DNA from: Robertmurraya sp. FSL R5-0851
GTDB lineage: Bacteria > Bacillota > Bacilli > Bacillales > Cytobacillaceae
Reading direction: 5' to 3'
Length of the DNA: 64,000 bases
NCBI RefSeq assembly: GCF_038002965.1
Contig: NZ_JBBOOE010000001.1
Span: 1,469,001-1,533,000, forward strand
Both the position numbers and the translations under genes were made by a program. Of this stretch, positions 8,281 through 17,916 are shown piece after piece. The notes beneath the pieces were generated by a model. That model made no database searches and was not told where the DNA came from. It was given only the letters and a program-made list of their open reading frames with translations. Positions within the stretch are counted from its first letter, which is position 1. Each line of letters starts with the position of its first letter.

Positions 8281-8309
8281 TTTATTTTCCATTAACACAG
8301 TGCTATACT
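8281..8309 (+). promoter_or_regulatory. Candidate sigma-A promoter of bshC (extended -10)
   Basis: TGCTATACT (8301-8309) is an extended -10 element. At 17 bp upstream, 8281-8286 reads TTTATT, a poor -35, as is common for extended -10 promoters. It lies 40 bp before the bshC ATG. Confidence 0.5.
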
Positions 8310-8348
8310 GAAGATTAGAAATACTGTAAAGAGAAAGGAAGTACATAA

Positions 8349-9983
8349 ATGGAGATGGTTAATCTCTTTCTCCCATCAACGAATCAGTTTGCTACCGATT
8401 ATAGTACTGGGAATTCATTCATACGTCCGTTATTTCATTATCAATTTCAAGAAACAGCGAGCTATCAGGAAAGAGTAAAAGATCTAGAAAATATAAGCTT
8501 TAAAAGGGAAGAGCTTGCTGACTATATTGGGGAGTATATGAGTAATTTCCCGAGTTCGAATGAAGTTGTTGCATCCATTTCTAAACTAAGGAACCCGGAT
8601 AGCGTGGTGGTCATCGGGGGACAACAAGCAGGTATCTTAACTGGACCTCTATACAGTATACATAAAATCCTCTCTATTATTTTATTTGCTAAGAAGCAGG
8701 AAGCTGAACTATCTGTCCCGGTGGTTCCGGTTTTCTGGATAGCAGGTGAAGACCACGACTATGATGAAGTGAATCATATTTTTGTAGAAAAAGAAAATCA
8801 ACTTGAAAAGTCAATCTACCCTGAGAAAGTTCTTGATAAACGAATGGTTAGCCATATTGAAATCAAGAAGGATGTTTTAAAGAATTGGGTTATTGACATC
8901 ATCTCCTCCTATGGGGAGACGGAACACACGAAATCCCTGCTTCAATTTGCTGATGCTGCTATTGAAAATTCAGTAACGTTTGTTGACTTTTTTGCACATA
9001 TTACGATGAGTTTGTTTAAAGAATATGGTTTACTAATCGTTGACTCCGGTGATAAGGGATTAAGAAAACTGGAAAAAGAATATTTTATTAATCAAATTAA
9101 AAGTACGAAAGAGATCACTGAAAAAGTAAAAAAGAAGCAGCAAGAGCTTGAAGGTATAGGAATGTCACAAACGATTGTGATCAATGATTCTTGTGCGAAC
9201 CTTTTTTATTACGATGAAGTTTCTCATGAGAGGATTTTATTAGATTATATTCCGGAACAAAAACAATTTGTTGGTGCGTCTGGTTCTATCTCTTTTTCAT
9301 ATGATGAAATGCTAGAGATTGCTAGTGAGTTTCCTGAACGCTTAAGCAATAATGTCGTGACAAGACCTCTAATGCAAGAATGCCTGTTTCCAACATTAGC
9401 CTTTATTGCAGGACCTGGAGAGATTGCTTACTGGGCTGAGTTAAAGGAAGTGTTTGAGCATTTTGATATGAAAATGCCTCCGATTGTTCCGCGGTTAAAC
9501 ATTAGTTTGATTGAACGAAATGTGAGCTCAGACATGGAAGAATTAGGGTTAAAGCTAGAAGACGTATTAACTGCGGGAACAGGAAAGCAAAAGGAATTAT
9601 TTCTAGATACCAACCGTGACAGTAGTTTCCAAGCATTGTTTGCTCAAACAAAAGACCAGTTAGTTAAGAACTACCTGGAAATTGAGAAAAAGACAGAGCA
9701 GCATTATAAAGGCATGCTACCATTGTTGAAAAAAAATGAGAGCTTATTATTAAAGCAAATTGATTTTATGGAAAATCGACTTGAACTTGCGTTGCTACAA
9801 AAGCATGAAGTGGTTATAGAAAAATATAATCGAATCGAACGTAGACTTAAGCCATCTGGTTCACCGCAAGAAAGAATTTGGAACCTCTTTTATTTCCTTA
9901 ACCAGTACGGATTGTCGTTTATCGATGAATTAATAACACAATCGTATTTGTTTGATGGTAGTCACCAAGTGGTAAAATTATAA
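8349..9983 (+). CDS. bshC: Bacillithiol biosynthesis cysteine-adding enzyme BshC (YllA)
   Basis: A 544-residue protein of the BshC family, close to the usual length of about 540. Family features are the N-terminal segment, the nucleotide-fold-like core (VVIGGQQAGILTGPLYSIHK, about 90-109, and VFWIAGEDHDYDEVNH, about 130-145) and a long C-terminal coiled coil (about 420-500). BshC joins cysteine to glucosaminyl-malate, the last step of bacillithiol synthesis. ATG 8349 has GAAAGGAA at 8333-8340. The gene lies between yllA-type neighbours panE/DUF3397 and mraZ exactly as in B. subtilis and has its own terminator. Confidence 0.92.
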   Translation: MEMVNLFLPSTNQFATDYSTGNSFIRPLFHYQFQETASYQERVKDLENISFKREELADYIGEYMSNFPSSNEVVASISKLRNPDSVVVIGGQQAGILTGPLYSIHKILSIILFAKKQEAELSVPVVPVFWIAGEDHDYDEVNHIFVEKENQLEKSIYPEKVLDKRMVSHIEIKKDVLKNWVIDIISSYGETEHTKSLLQFADAAIENSVTFVDFFAHITMSLFKEYGLLIVDSGDKGLRKLEKEYFINQIKSTKEITEKVKKKQQELEGIGMSQTIVINDSCANLFYYDEVSHERILLDYIPEQKQFVGASGSISFSYDEMLEIASEFPERLSNNVVTRPLMQECLFPTLAFIAGPGEIAYWAELKEVFEHFDMKMPPIVPRLNISLIERNVSSDMEELGLKLEDVLTAGTGKQKELFLDTNRDSSFQALFAQTKDQLVKNYLEIEKKTEQHYKGMLPLLKKNESLLLKQIDFMENRLELALLQKHEVVIEKYNRIERRLKPSGSPQERIWNLFYFLNQYGLSFIDELITQSYLFDGSHQVVKL

Positions 9984-9989
9984 ACTAGG

Positions 9990-10021
9990 AAAGACCTTGT
10001 CGTTATGATAAGGTCTTTTTT
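9990..10021 (+). terminator. Intrinsic terminator after bshC
   Basis: Stem AAAGACCTTGTC / GATAAGGTCTTT (one G-U pair) with a short loop and a T run. It separates bshC from the mraZ-headed division cluster. Confidence 0.88.
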
Positions 10022-10135
10022 GTCGGTTTTTATAAATTTTTATATGATTTTAAAGGTTTTTATAAGAAAAAGGGGAATCATTCTCATTCTATTTTTGCAG
10101 GAAAATATCAGTGTGGGGAGAATTTATAAAAACAT

Positions 10136-10170
10136 GTGGAGGAAAGTGGGGGATTGTGGTACATTTAGGG
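10136..10170 (+). promoter_or_regulatory. MraZ operator: 10-bp-phased GTGG repeats before mraZ
   Basis: GTGGA (10136-10140), GTGGG (10146-10150) and GTGGT (10156-10160) are spaced exactly 10 bp apart, and a weaker TAGGG sits in phase at 10166-10170. This is the known MraZ box layout: short TGGG-like repeats with five-base spacers upstream of mraZ. MraZ binding there controls the division cluster. A possible promoter (TTGCAG at 10095-10100, GAGAAT at 10118-10123, 17-bp spacer) lies just upstream, placing the operator in the early transcribed region; that promoter is weak by sequence. Confidence 0.8.
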
Positions 10171-10191
10171 TAGAGAGTGGGGGTAGCGGGC

Positions 10192-10623
10192 ATGTTTATG
10201 GGTGAATACCATCATAATGTTGATACGAAGGGACGCTTAATTGTGCCTGCAAAGTTCCGTGAACACTTAGGAGAAACCTTTGTGTTAACACGCGGCTTAG
10301 ATCAATGTTTATTTGGTTATCCTCTTAGTGAATGGGATCTGATTGAGGAAAAGCTCAAAGGGTTACCATTAACTAAAAAAGACGCTCGTGCATTTACCCG
10401 TTTTTTCTTCTCAGGTGCGACTGAATGTGAAGTGGATAAACAAGGAAGAATAAACATTGCTACTCCACTAATGCAATACGCAAAGCTTGAAAAAGAATGC
10501 GTCGTTCTCGGAGTCTCAAACCGAATTGAAATTTGGAGTAAGACATTATGGGAAGAATACTTTACAGAATCTGAGCAATCTTTTGCTGAAATTGCAGAGA
10601 ATATGATTGGGTTTGATATTTAA
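10192..10623 (+). CDS. mraZ: Transcriptional regulator MraZ
   Basis: A 143-residue protein with two SpoVT/AbrB-like half domains: [24 protein letters not shown] and, from about residue 75, the second [12 protein letters not shown] segment. MraZ binds the phased repeats upstream of its own gene and controls the division and cell wall cluster. ATG 10192 gives exactly the B. subtilis protein length; the in-frame ATG at 10177 lies upstream of family similarity, and GGGGG at 10179-10183 serves as ribosome site. It is the first gene of the mraZ-rsmH-ftsL-pbpB unit. Confidence 0.95.
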   Translation: MFMGEYHHNVDTKGRLIVPAKFREHLGETFVLTRGLDQCLFGYPLSEWDLIEEKLKGLPLTKKDARAFTRFFFSGATECEVDKQGRINIATPLMQYAKLEKECVVLGVSNRIEIWSKTLWEEYFTESEQSFAEIAENMIGFDI

Positions 10624-10662
10624 GTATTCTATTCATGGGCGTAATTCGAAAGGTGGACAACA

Positions 10663-11595
10663 ATGTTTGAACATACTACCGTGCTTTTGCACGAAACGGT
10701 TGATGGACTCAATATTAAACCTGATGGTATATATGTGGACTGTACAATGGGTGGAGCGGGGCATAGTGGGCTTATCCTATCCAAGTTGTCAAAGGAAGGA
10801 AGATTATTTGCCTTTGACCAAGATGACGTAGCTATTGAAAATGCAAAGGAAAAATTAGCAGCATATGAAGGGCAATTAATTATTGTAAAAAGTAATTTTC
10901 GATACCTTCAAGAGGAATTAAACAAGCGAGGGATTGAAAAGGTTGATGGAGTTCTTTATGATTTAGGCGTTTCCTCCCCACAATTAGACACACCGGAACG
11001 AGGATTTAGTTATCACCATGATGCCCCTTTAGACATGAGAATGGATCAACAGGCAGATCTCTCCGCATACGATGTTATTAATTCCTGGAGTTTTGAAGAA
11101 TTAGTGAAAATATTTTTTAAGTATGGAGAAGAGAAATTCTCCAAACAAATTGCTAGGAAAATTGAGGCGGCAAGGGAAATAAAGCCAATTTCAACAACAG
11201 GAGAGCTAGTAGACTTAATCAAAGAGGGAATACCGGCTCCGGCTCGAAGAAAAGGTGGACATCCAGCTAAACGAATTTTTCAAGCCATCCGAATTGCAGT
11301 TAATGACGAATTAGGTGTATTTGAAGATTCGTTAAATCAAGCAATTGATTTACTGAATCCTGGTGGAAGAATTAGTGTCATTACTTTCCACTCATTAGAG
11401 GATCGGATATGTAAGGTGATATTTAAGAAGGGCAGTGAAACACCAGACCTTCCAAAAGGATTGCCTATTATCCCGGATGAATACAAACCAGAACTAAAGT
11501 TAATTACGAGAAAACCAATTGTGCCATCAGAAGAAGAATTAGAACATAACAATCGAGCACGTTCGGCAAAACTACGTGTTGCCGAAAAGCTGTAA
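10663..11595 (+). CDS. rsmH: 16S rRNA (cytosine-1402 N4)-methyltransferase RsmH (MraW)
   Basis: A 310-residue protein with the SAM-binding motif [12 protein letters not shown] (about 25-36), the [10 protein letters not shown] motif near 100-110 and the C-terminal FHSLEDR (about 240-246) typical of RsmH. It methylates N4 of C1402 in the 16S rRNA decoding centre. It follows mraZ by 39 bp behind GAAAGGTGG, the universal order in the division cluster. Length agrees with B. subtilis (311). Confidence 0.96.
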   Translation: MFEHTTVLLHETVDGLNIKPDGIYVDCTMGGAGHSGLILSKLSKEGRLFAFDQDDVAIENAKEKLAAYEGQLIIVKSNFRYLQEELNKRGIEKVDGVLYDLGVSSPQLDTPERGFSYHHDAPLDMRMDQQADLSAYDVINSWSFEELVKIFFKYGEEKFSKQIARKIEAAREIKPISTTGELVDLIKEGIPAPARRKGGHPAKRIFQAIRIAVNDELGVFEDSLNQAIDLLNPGGRISVITFHSLEDRICKVIFKKGSETPDLPKGLPIIPDEYKPELKLITRKPIVPSEEELEHNNRARSAKLRVAEKL

Positions 11596-11616
11596 ACCTA
11601 TCTAGGAGGGAATAGG

Positions 11617-11970
11617 ATGAGTAACTTAGCAAGGAAGCTTCAGCAGGAACAGCAGCAACAAACCGTACAAGCACCTCAAAAGGTAAGAAAGACCAACTCA
11701 TGGTTGTCTCCTGGAGAGAAAATCCTTGGTGTCACTTTTTGTGCCGCTCTATGCTTTGGTGCCGTACATATTATCTCAAATCAAGCGGCAATTTATGAAT
11801 TGAATAAGGATATTCAAAATACCTCTGTCAAGTTAGAGGATCAACAAAAGATTAATAATGATTTGAGTATGCAAGTAGGAGAGTTAAGCACTCCAGATCG
11901 AATCCGCAGCATGGCAGAAAAGCTTGGATTAAAGCTTAATGACAATAATGTTAAGGTTGTGCAGGAGTAA
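11617..11970 (+). CDS. ftsL: Cell division protein FtsL
   Basis: A 117-residue bitopic protein: a basic, glutamine-rich cytoplasmic tail (1-35), one membrane helix (about 38-58) and an extracellular leucine-zipper-like coiled coil (62-115). FtsL forms a complex with DivIB and DivIC that activates septal peptidoglycan synthesis by FtsW and PBP 2B. Length equals that of B. subtilis FtsL. Sequence identity in the family is low, so the call rests on length, topology and position between rsmH and pbpB. It shares one base of its stop codon with the pbpB ATG (TAATG). Confidence 0.92.
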   Translation: MSNLARKLQQEQQQQTVQAPQKVRKTNSWLSPGEKILGVTFCAALCFGAVHIISNQAAIYELNKDIQNTSVKLEDQQKINNDLSMQVGELSTPDRIRSMAEKLGLKLNDNNVKVVQE

Positions 11971-14189
11971 TGACAAAGAAACAGCCCAATATGAATGTGG
12001 GAGCAGCGATATTATTTATAATATTTAGCCTGCTCTTTTTTGTCTTAATTTTTCGGTATGTAACGATTTTGGCAACAGGAGAAGTGCACGGGCAGAACTT
12101 GTCTGCTATCGCTCAGCAAAAATATGAGAAAGAGGCAACGATTGAGGCTACAAGAGGAACGATCTATGACAACAATGGTGAAGTGATTGCAGAAGATACA
12201 GCTTCCTTCAAGTTAGTTGCGATTCTGGATGAAACATTAACTACTAATCCTAAAAATCCAAGACATGTTGTTGACAAAGAAAAGACGGCCAGAGAGTTGT
12301 CAAAAGTGATTGATTTAGAAGAATCAGAGATTTATAGAATTCTTTCTAAAGAAGGTGCTAAGCAGGTAGAGTTCGGAACGAAGGGGAGAGATATTTCAAT
12401 TCAAGTTAAGAAGGAAATTGAGAATCTGAAACTTCCAGGAATTACATTTATACGTGGATCAAAGCGTTTTTATCCAAACGGCATTTTTTCCTCTCACGTC
12501 GTAGGCTATGTTGATGTGGATGAAGAAACGAATCAAACGGTTGGGCAGCTTGGGATCGAAAAATCCATGAATGAGGAATTAACCGGTATTAACGGGAAAG
12601 TAAACTACCCTGGTGACTTTTGGGGGGATATCCTACCCGGCGGTGAAGAAAATGTAACAGCGGCTAAGGATGGATATGATATTTATTTAACACTCGATAA
12701 AAAGATCCAGAGTCTTCTTGAAGATGCTTTGAACAAAGTGGAAGAGGAGTATGATCCAGCTAAAATGGTTGCGGTGGTAGCTGATCCGAAGACAGGTGAA
12801 ATTTTAGCGATGGCGCAAAGACCAACGTTCCATCCAACAACAAGAGAAGGAATTTCTGATACCTGGCATAATGAAGTGATCGAAAACTCATTTGAACCAG
12901 GATCAACAATGAAAATCTTCACTCTTGCGGCTGCCGTTCAGGAAGGGGTTTTCAATCCCAACGAAGGGTACCAATCAGGTTCATATAAACCAACGGAAAA
13001 TTCGCAAAGGATTCACGACCATAATGGTAGCGGGTGGGGGACAATTTCCTACTTAGAAGGATTACAAAGATCTTCAAATGTAGCGTTTGCTAAACTTGTG
13101 AAGGAAAAGATCGGGTATGATACGTTTCGAGAGTATTTAACGAAGTTTGGATTTGATCAGCCAACTGGGATTGACCTTCCAAACGAAACGAGTGGAAAAA
13201 TTGTCTACCAATACCCAATCGATAAAATTACAACAGGGTATGGCCAAGGTACAGCCATCACACCCATTCAGCAAATTCAAGCAGCCACTGCCATTGCAAA
13301 CGGCGGTAAGATGGTAAAACCCCATGTGATTGATAAGATTGTTGATCCAGCGTCAGGAAAGACGATTAAGCAAACAGAAACAGAAGTTGTCGGAACACCG
13401 ATCTCCGAGGAAACCGCCAACCAGGTTCTTGAGTATCTAGAGACCGTGGTTAGTTCGCCGAAGGGAACAGGGTATAACCGATATAATATTGAAGGCTATC
13501 AGGTTGCTGGGAAAACAGGTACTGCAAGCATGACCCAAAATGGTGTGTACTTAAATGGGAAAAATGATTATGTGTTTTCGTTTTTAGGAATGGCACCAGC
13601 AGATGATCCGAGATTAATTATTTATGTTGCCGTACAGCAGCCGAAGGTAGAACATTATTCAGAAGGATCTATACCGGTTTCTATGATTTTTAATCCTGTG
13701 ATGAAAAACAGTCTTCAGTATTTAAATATTGAGCCAGCTGAACAAAAGGAAGTAGAGCCAATTACTGTTCCAGATTTCTTAAATAAAAATATTGGAGAAG
13801 CTGGAGAGCAAATAACTGGCTTTGGAGCGCACAGTATTGTTATAGGGAATGGAACGAGCGTAATTGCACAATCTCCACAAGCGGGAGAGAAAATACTCGC
13901 CGGAGAAAAAGTATTCCTTGTAACAGATGGAGACTTAACGATGCCGGATGTTACAGGCTGGTCCTTAAGGGATGTTGTTAAGATTGCTTCACTTGCAAAT
14001 TTACAACTAAATACAACTGGAAGCGGCTATGTGACAAAGCAAAATATCAGTGTAGGTAGTGTTATAGCAGCGGGTGATCATTTAGTGATTCACTTGAAGG
14101 CACCGACAGACGAAGAAACGAAGCTCGGTGATGATGCCTCTGAGGAAACGGAAACAGAGGAAGGAACAGAAGAGCAAACAGAAGAGTAA
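11970..14189 (+). CDS. pbpB: Penicillin-binding protein 2B (division transpeptidase)
   Basis: A 739-residue class B PBP: one N-terminal membrane helix (about 12-35), a dimerisation domain, a transpeptidase domain with STMK (serine near 312), SSN (near 367) and KTG (near 515), and two C-terminal PASTA domains (about 595-725). It crosslinks septal peptidoglycan with FtsW/DivIB/FtsL. The acidic tail (EETETEEGTEEQTEE) ends at TAA 14187-14189, which lies inside a 12-bp tandem repeat and replaces a CAA codon; the frame continues for 11 more sense codons to TAA 14223. The catalytic domains are intact, so function should not suffer. Confidence 0.95.
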   Translation: MTKKQPNMNVGAAILFIIFSLLFFVLIFRYVTILATGEVHGQNLSAIAQQKYEKEATIEATRGTIYDNNGEVIAEDTASFKLVAILDETLTTNPKNPRHVVDKEKTARELSKVIDLEESEIYRILSKEGAKQVEFGTKGRDISIQVKKEIENLKLPGITFIRGSKRFYPNGIFSSHVVGYVDVDEETNQTVGQLGIEKSMNEELTGINGKVNYPGDFWGDILPGGEENVTAAKDGYDIYLTLDKKIQSLLEDALNKVEEEYDPAKMVAVVADPKTGEILAMAQRPTFHPTTREGISDTWHNEVIENSFEPGSTMKIFTLAAAVQEGVFNPNEGYQSGSYKPTENSQRIHDHNGSGWGTISYLEGLQRSSNVAFAKLVKEKIGYDTFREYLTKFGFDQPTGIDLPNETSGKIVYQYPIDKITTGYGQGTAITPIQQIQAATAIANGGKMVKPHVIDKIVDPASGKTIKQTETEVVGTPISEETANQVLEYLETVVSSPKGTGYNRYNIEGYQVAGKTGTASMTQNGVYLNGKNDYVFSFLGMAPADDPRLIIYVAVQQPKVEHYSEGSIPVSMIFNPVMKNSLQYLNIEPAEQKEVEPITVPDFLNKNIGEAGEQITGFGAHSIVIGNGTSVIAQSPQAGEKILAGEKVFLVTDGDLTMPDVTGWSLRDVVKIASLANLQLNTTGSGYVTKQNISVGSVIAAGDHLVIHLKAPTDEETKLGDDASEETETEEGTEEQTEE

Positions 14190-14209
14190 ACAGAAGAGCA
14201 AACAGAAGA
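14165..14209 (+). repeat. 12-bp tandem repeat at the 3' end of pbpB
   Basis: Units at 14165-14176, 14177-14188 and 14189-14200 read AACAGAAGAGCA, AACAGAAGAGTA and AACAGAAGAGCA, with a partial fourth unit to 14209. The C-to-T difference in the second unit creates the pbpB stop codon. The repeat is in phase with the reading frame (12 bp = 4 codons). Confidence 0.93.
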
Positions 14210-14229
14210 AGTGGAATCAGAATAATCTT

Positions 14230-14268
14230 AGAACGTACAAGTGATGCTTGTGCGTTCTATTTTTTTTT
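14230..14268 (+). terminator. Intrinsic terminator between pbpB and spoVD
   Basis: A 12-bp stem (AGAACGTACAAG / CTTGTGCGTTCT, one non-Watson-Crick pair) with a five-base loop and a run of nine T. It separates the vegetative mraZ-pbpB unit from spoVD. Confidence 0.9.
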
Positions 14269-14322
14269 GTACAAGCATATAGTGGAACGAGCCATATATG
14301 TTGTTAGGAGGTTCTAACGAAG

Positions 14323-16278
14323 ATGCGAGTGTCAAATGTTACAGTACGAAAAAGACTAACGATCTCACTTTTAGTAGGGTTTCTCATTTTCTTTATTATT
14401 GATGTAAGGCTAGGGTATGTACAATTTGCCTTAGGAAATATTTTAACTGACGGAGCGAAGGATCTTTGGAGTCGGAATATTCCTTTTGAACCCGAGCGGG
14501 GTGAAATTGTTGATCGTAACGGTGTTGCACTCGCTACAAATAAAAGTGCACCGACCGTTTATGTAGTGCCAAGACAGGTGAAGGATCCTGCGAAAACAGC
14601 AGAGCAGCTAGCTGCCGTTTTAAACTTTTCAAAAGAGAAAGCGTACCAATATGTAACAAAGTCAGCGTCGATCGTGAGAATTAATGAGGGGCGAAAAATT
14701 ACCCATGAAAAGGCGAATGAAGTTCGTGATTTGAACTTAGAAGGTGTATATATCGGAGAAGATTCGAAACGCCACTACCCGTTTGGTAACTATTTATCTC
14801 ATGTTCTCGGTTTCACTGGAAGTGATAATCAGGGATTAACAGGACTTGAAGCGTATTATGACAAAGAGCTCATGGGGGAAGAAGGATCTGTAAAATTCTA
14901 TGCAAATGCCAAAGGGCAAAGAATGAATGATATGGCAGATGACTATGAGGCTCCTGTTGATGGATTAGATTTAAAACTAACAATAGATTCTAAAGTACAA
15001 ACAATCGTTGAACGAGAGTTAGATAATGCGCAAGCACAATATAATCCTGACGGTATGATCGCTATAGCTATGGACCCGAATACAGGAGAGATTTTGGCTA
15101 TGTCAAGCCGGCCAGGGTTTGATCCAGCTGAGTTCCAAGAGGTAGATCCTGAAGTATATAACCGAAATCTCCCTGTTTGGAGTACGTATGAACCAGGATC
15201 AACCTTTAAGGTTATTACACTAGCAGCTGCACTTGAAGAGGGGAAAGTAGATTTAGAGAATGATCACTTTCATGATTCTGGATCGGTCAAGGTTGGTGGA
15301 GCGACACTAAGATGCTGGAAACGAGGGGGACATGGGTCGCAAACCTATTTGGAGGTTGTGCAAAATTCCTGTAACCCAGGTTTTGTCCAATTAGGTGAAA
15401 GTCTCGGAAAAGATACATTATTTAAGTATATTAAAGATTTTGGATTTGGACAGAAAACAGGAATTGACTTGCAAGGAGAAGGAAAAGGAATCTTATTTAA
15501 TCTAGATCGAGTTGGACCAGTGGAGTTAGCTACGACTGCATTTGGTCAAGGGGTTTCAGTTACGCCTATTCAACAGGTGGCTGCGATATCGGCAGCAATT
15601 AACGGTGGAACGTTATACACCCCTTATATTGCGAAGGAATTAGTTGACCCGCGAACGGGTGAAATTGTAATGAAAAAATCACCAGTAGCGAAACGAAAGG
15701 TAATTTCAGAAGAAACGTCAGAGAAAATTCGATACGCTCTTGAAAGTGTAGTGGCACAAGGGTCAGGTGGAAGGGCTTTTGTTGAAGGTTACCGAGTAGG
15801 TGGTAAAACAGGAACAGCGCAAAAGGTAAAGGACGGAAGGTATATGGAAAACAATCATATCGTGTCTTTTATTGGATTTGCTCCAGCGGACGACCCGCAA
15901 CTCGTTGTGTATGTGGCTGTTGACAATCCTAAGGGAACCACGCAGTTTGGGGGAGTGGTTTCCGCACCAATTGTAGGTAGCATTATGGGTGATAGTTTGA
16001 GGGCTTTAGGAGTTGAACCAAGGAAGGGGCAGCTAGAAAAAGAATACAAGTGGCCTGATGTACCATTGATTGAGGTTCCTGATGTTGTTGGGATGACAAA
16101 AACAGAACTTGGTGATCTATTTGTTAATCTAAAAATTGAAACCTCCGGAGAGGGGAATGTAGTTGTAAAACAAACTCCGGAAGCAGGGGTAAAGTTAAAA
16201 GAAGGATCAACCATTCGATTGTATTTTGATAATGTGGAACAGAAAGAAGACGAGAAAGAGAAAGAGAAAGAAGAATAG
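14323..16278 (+). CDS. spoVD: Stage V sporulation protein D (spore cortex transpeptidase)
   Basis: A 651-residue class B PBP: membrane helix (about 10-30), dimerisation domain, transpeptidase domain with STFK (serine near 293), SCN (near 348) and KTG (near 495), and one PASTA domain (about 583-640) before a charged K/E tail. SpoVD works with SpoVE in cortex peptidoglycan synthesis around the forespore. One rather than two PASTA domains and the position directly after pbpB identify it as SpoVD. ATG 14323 follows TTAGGAGGTT (14305-14314). It lies between two terminators, so it must have its own promoter. Confidence 0.95.
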   Translation: MRVSNVTVRKRLTISLLVGFLIFFIIDVRLGYVQFALGNILTDGAKDLWSRNIPFEPERGEIVDRNGVALATNKSAPTVYVVPRQVKDPAKTAEQLAAVLNFSKEKAYQYVTKSASIVRINEGRKITHEKANEVRDLNLEGVYIGEDSKRHYPFGNYLSHVLGFTGSDNQGLTGLEAYYDKELMGEEGSVKFYANAKGQRMNDMADDYEAPVDGLDLKLTIDSKVQTIVERELDNAQAQYNPDGMIAIAMDPNTGEILAMSSRPGFDPAEFQEVDPEVYNRNLPVWSTYEPGSTFKVITLAAALEEGKVDLENDHFHDSGSVKVGGATLRCWKRGGHGSQTYLEVVQNSCNPGFVQLGESLGKDTLFKYIKDFGFGQKTGIDLQGEGKGILFNLDRVGPVELATTAFGQGVSVTPIQQVAAISAAINGGTLYTPYIAKELVDPRTGEIVMKKSPVAKRKVISEETSEKIRYALESVVAQGSGGRAFVEGYRVGGKTGTAQKVKDGRYMENNHIVSFIGFAPADDPQLVVYVAVDNPKGTTQFGGVVSAPIVGSIMGDSLRALGVEPRKGQLEKEYKWPDVPLIEVPDVVGMTKTELGDLFVNLKIETSGEGNVVVKQTPEAGVKLKEGSTIRLYFDNVEQKEDEKEKEKEE

Positions 16279-16294
16279 ACTGATTCAGTGAGCA

Positions 16295-16321
16295 GGCGGC
16301 GAAATTTTTTCGCCGTCTTTT
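16295..16321 (+). terminator. Intrinsic terminator after spoVD
   Basis: A GC-rich stem (GGCGGCGAAA paired with TTTCGCCGTC, with a G-U pair) is followed by T-rich sequence. It ends the spoVD unit before murE. Confidence 0.8.
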
Positions 16322-16426
16322 CAAAATGCTACATTATAGAATAGCGAAATAGAGTAACTTCATGTAAAATAGATAGGCGCATGCTTTTTTTGGGAAGTAG
16401 GTTAAATTATGAGAGGATTTGAGGAA

Positions 16427-17887
16427 ATGAAACTACATACACTGGTCAATTACCTTCAACCGTTTGTTCCTTTTAAGGGTGAGAATCCAGACATATTACA
16501 CATACATAATGATAATCGTAAAGTAACAGATGGAAGTTTATTTATTTGTATAAAAGGTTTTACTGTCGATGGTCATGACTTTGCTGAGAATGCAGTTAAG
16601 TCTGGTGCGGTAGCCGTTATAGCAGAAAGACCTTTACAAGTGGATGTACCTGTTGTAATTGTAAAAGATACAAAACGTGCAATGGCGGTTATAGCAGATG
16701 CATTCTATGGGCAGCCAAGTCAGAAAATGAAAGTTGTTGGAATCACCGGGACAAACGGGAAAACAACAACGAGTCATATTATCGAACATATTCTGAAAGA
16801 GGCAGGAAAAAAAACTGGGCTAATTGGGACCATGTATACAAAAATTGGTGAGGATGTTCTTGAAACAAAAAATACGACTCCTGAAAGCTTAACTTTACAG
16901 AACATTTTTCATCAAATGATTGAAAATCTTGTTGATAGTGCGGTTATGGAGGTTTCCTCTCATGCGCTAGTGGAAGGAAGAGTACACGGAACGGACTTTG
17001 ATGTTGCTGTATTTACCAATTTATCACAGGATCATTTAGATTTTCATGGTTCGATGGAGGAGTATAAGAGAGCAAAAGGTTTATTGTTTGCCCAGCTAGG
17101 GAATAAGTTTACACTCAATCAACCAAAATATGCTGTACTAAATGCAGATGACGAGGCTAGTGAGCAGTACGCACATTCCACTTCAGCACATATCCTAACA
17201 TATGGAATTCAGAATGATGCAGATATTAAAGCATCTGGTATTTCCATGTCAGCTAAAGGGACTACTTTTTTATTAGTTACTCCATTCGGTACCTCTAACG
17301 TGACGATCAAACTCGTTGGGAAATTTAATGTATACAATGTACTCGCGGCTATAGGTGCAGCAATGGCACTTGGAATTCCATTATCCGTCATAACGGACGC
17401 TTTAAGTATAATGGAAGGGGTAGCAGGAAGATTTGAACTCGTCGACGCAGGGCAAAACTTTACGGTTATTGTTGATTACTCGCATACACCAGATAGTCTA
17501 CAGAATGCACTTGAGACCATTCAAGAATTTGCTGTAGGGAAGACGCATGTGGTTGTTGGCTGCGGCGGTGACCGTGACCGTACAAAGAGACCATTGATGG
17601 CGAGAATTGCTTGTGATTTTGCCGATGAAGCCATTTTTACTTCTGATAATCCGAGAAGTGAAGATCCATTTGCGATTTTAAAAGAGATGGAAACAGGGGT
17701 TGAAGGAAGAGAATATAAAGTCATCGAAGATCGAAAGCAGGCGATTTTCGAGGCGATTAGCCAAGCCGAAGAAAATGATATTATTCTCATTGCTGGTAAA
17801 GGTCATGAAACCTATCAGCAAGTAGGAAAAGATATCCACCATTTTGACGACAGACTTGTTGCAAAGGATGCCATATTAAAAAAATAA
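16427..17887 (+). CDS. murE: UDP-MurNAc-Ala-Glu:meso-diaminopimelate ligase
   Basis: A 486-residue Mur ligase with the P-loop [13 protein letters not shown] (about 106-118), central domain, and the DNPRSEDP signature (about 409-416). DNPR is the mark of MurE enzymes that add meso-diaminopimelate rather than lysine, so the wall is the DAP type. ATG 16427 ([10 protein letters not shown]) matches the family start; ATG 16409 would add six residues and has AAGTAGG upstream, so it remains possible. A short frame and mraY follow. Confidence 0.93.
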   Translation: MKLHTLVNYLQPFVPFKGENPDILHIHNDNRKVTDGSLFICIKGFTVDGHDFAENAVKSGAVAVIAERPLQVDVPVVIVKDTKRAMAVIADAFYGQPSQKMKVVGITGTNGKTTTSHIIEHILKEAGKKTGLIGTMYTKIGEDVLETKNTTPESLTLQNIFHQMIENLVDSAVMEVSSHALVEGRVHGTDFDVAVFTNLSQDHLDFHGSMEEYKRAKGLLFAQLGNKFTLNQPKYAVLNADDEASEQYAHSTSAHILTYGIQNDADIKASGISMSAKGTTFLLVTPFGTSNVTIKLVGKFNVYNVLAAIGAAMALGIPLSVITDALSIMEGVAGRFELVDAGQNFTVIVDYSHTPDSLQNALETIQEFAVGKTHVVVGCGGDRDRTKRPLMARIACDFADEAIFTSDNPRSEDPFAILKEMETGVEGREYKVIEDRKQAIFEAISQAEENDIILIAGKGHETYQQVGKDIHHFDDRLVAKDAILKK

Positions 17888-17916
17888 AGCGTAAAGCAAG
17901 GAAGGCTAGAATTTAC

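Noticed and set aside
11970..14225. Treating pbpB as a pseudogene because of the early stop
   Set aside because: All catalytic motifs and both PASTA domains precede the stop; only a low-complexity tail is lost.
14276..14300. Possible sigma-E promoter before spoVD (CATA ... CATATATG)
   Set aside because: Only 13 bp separate the two elements, too short for sigma-E.
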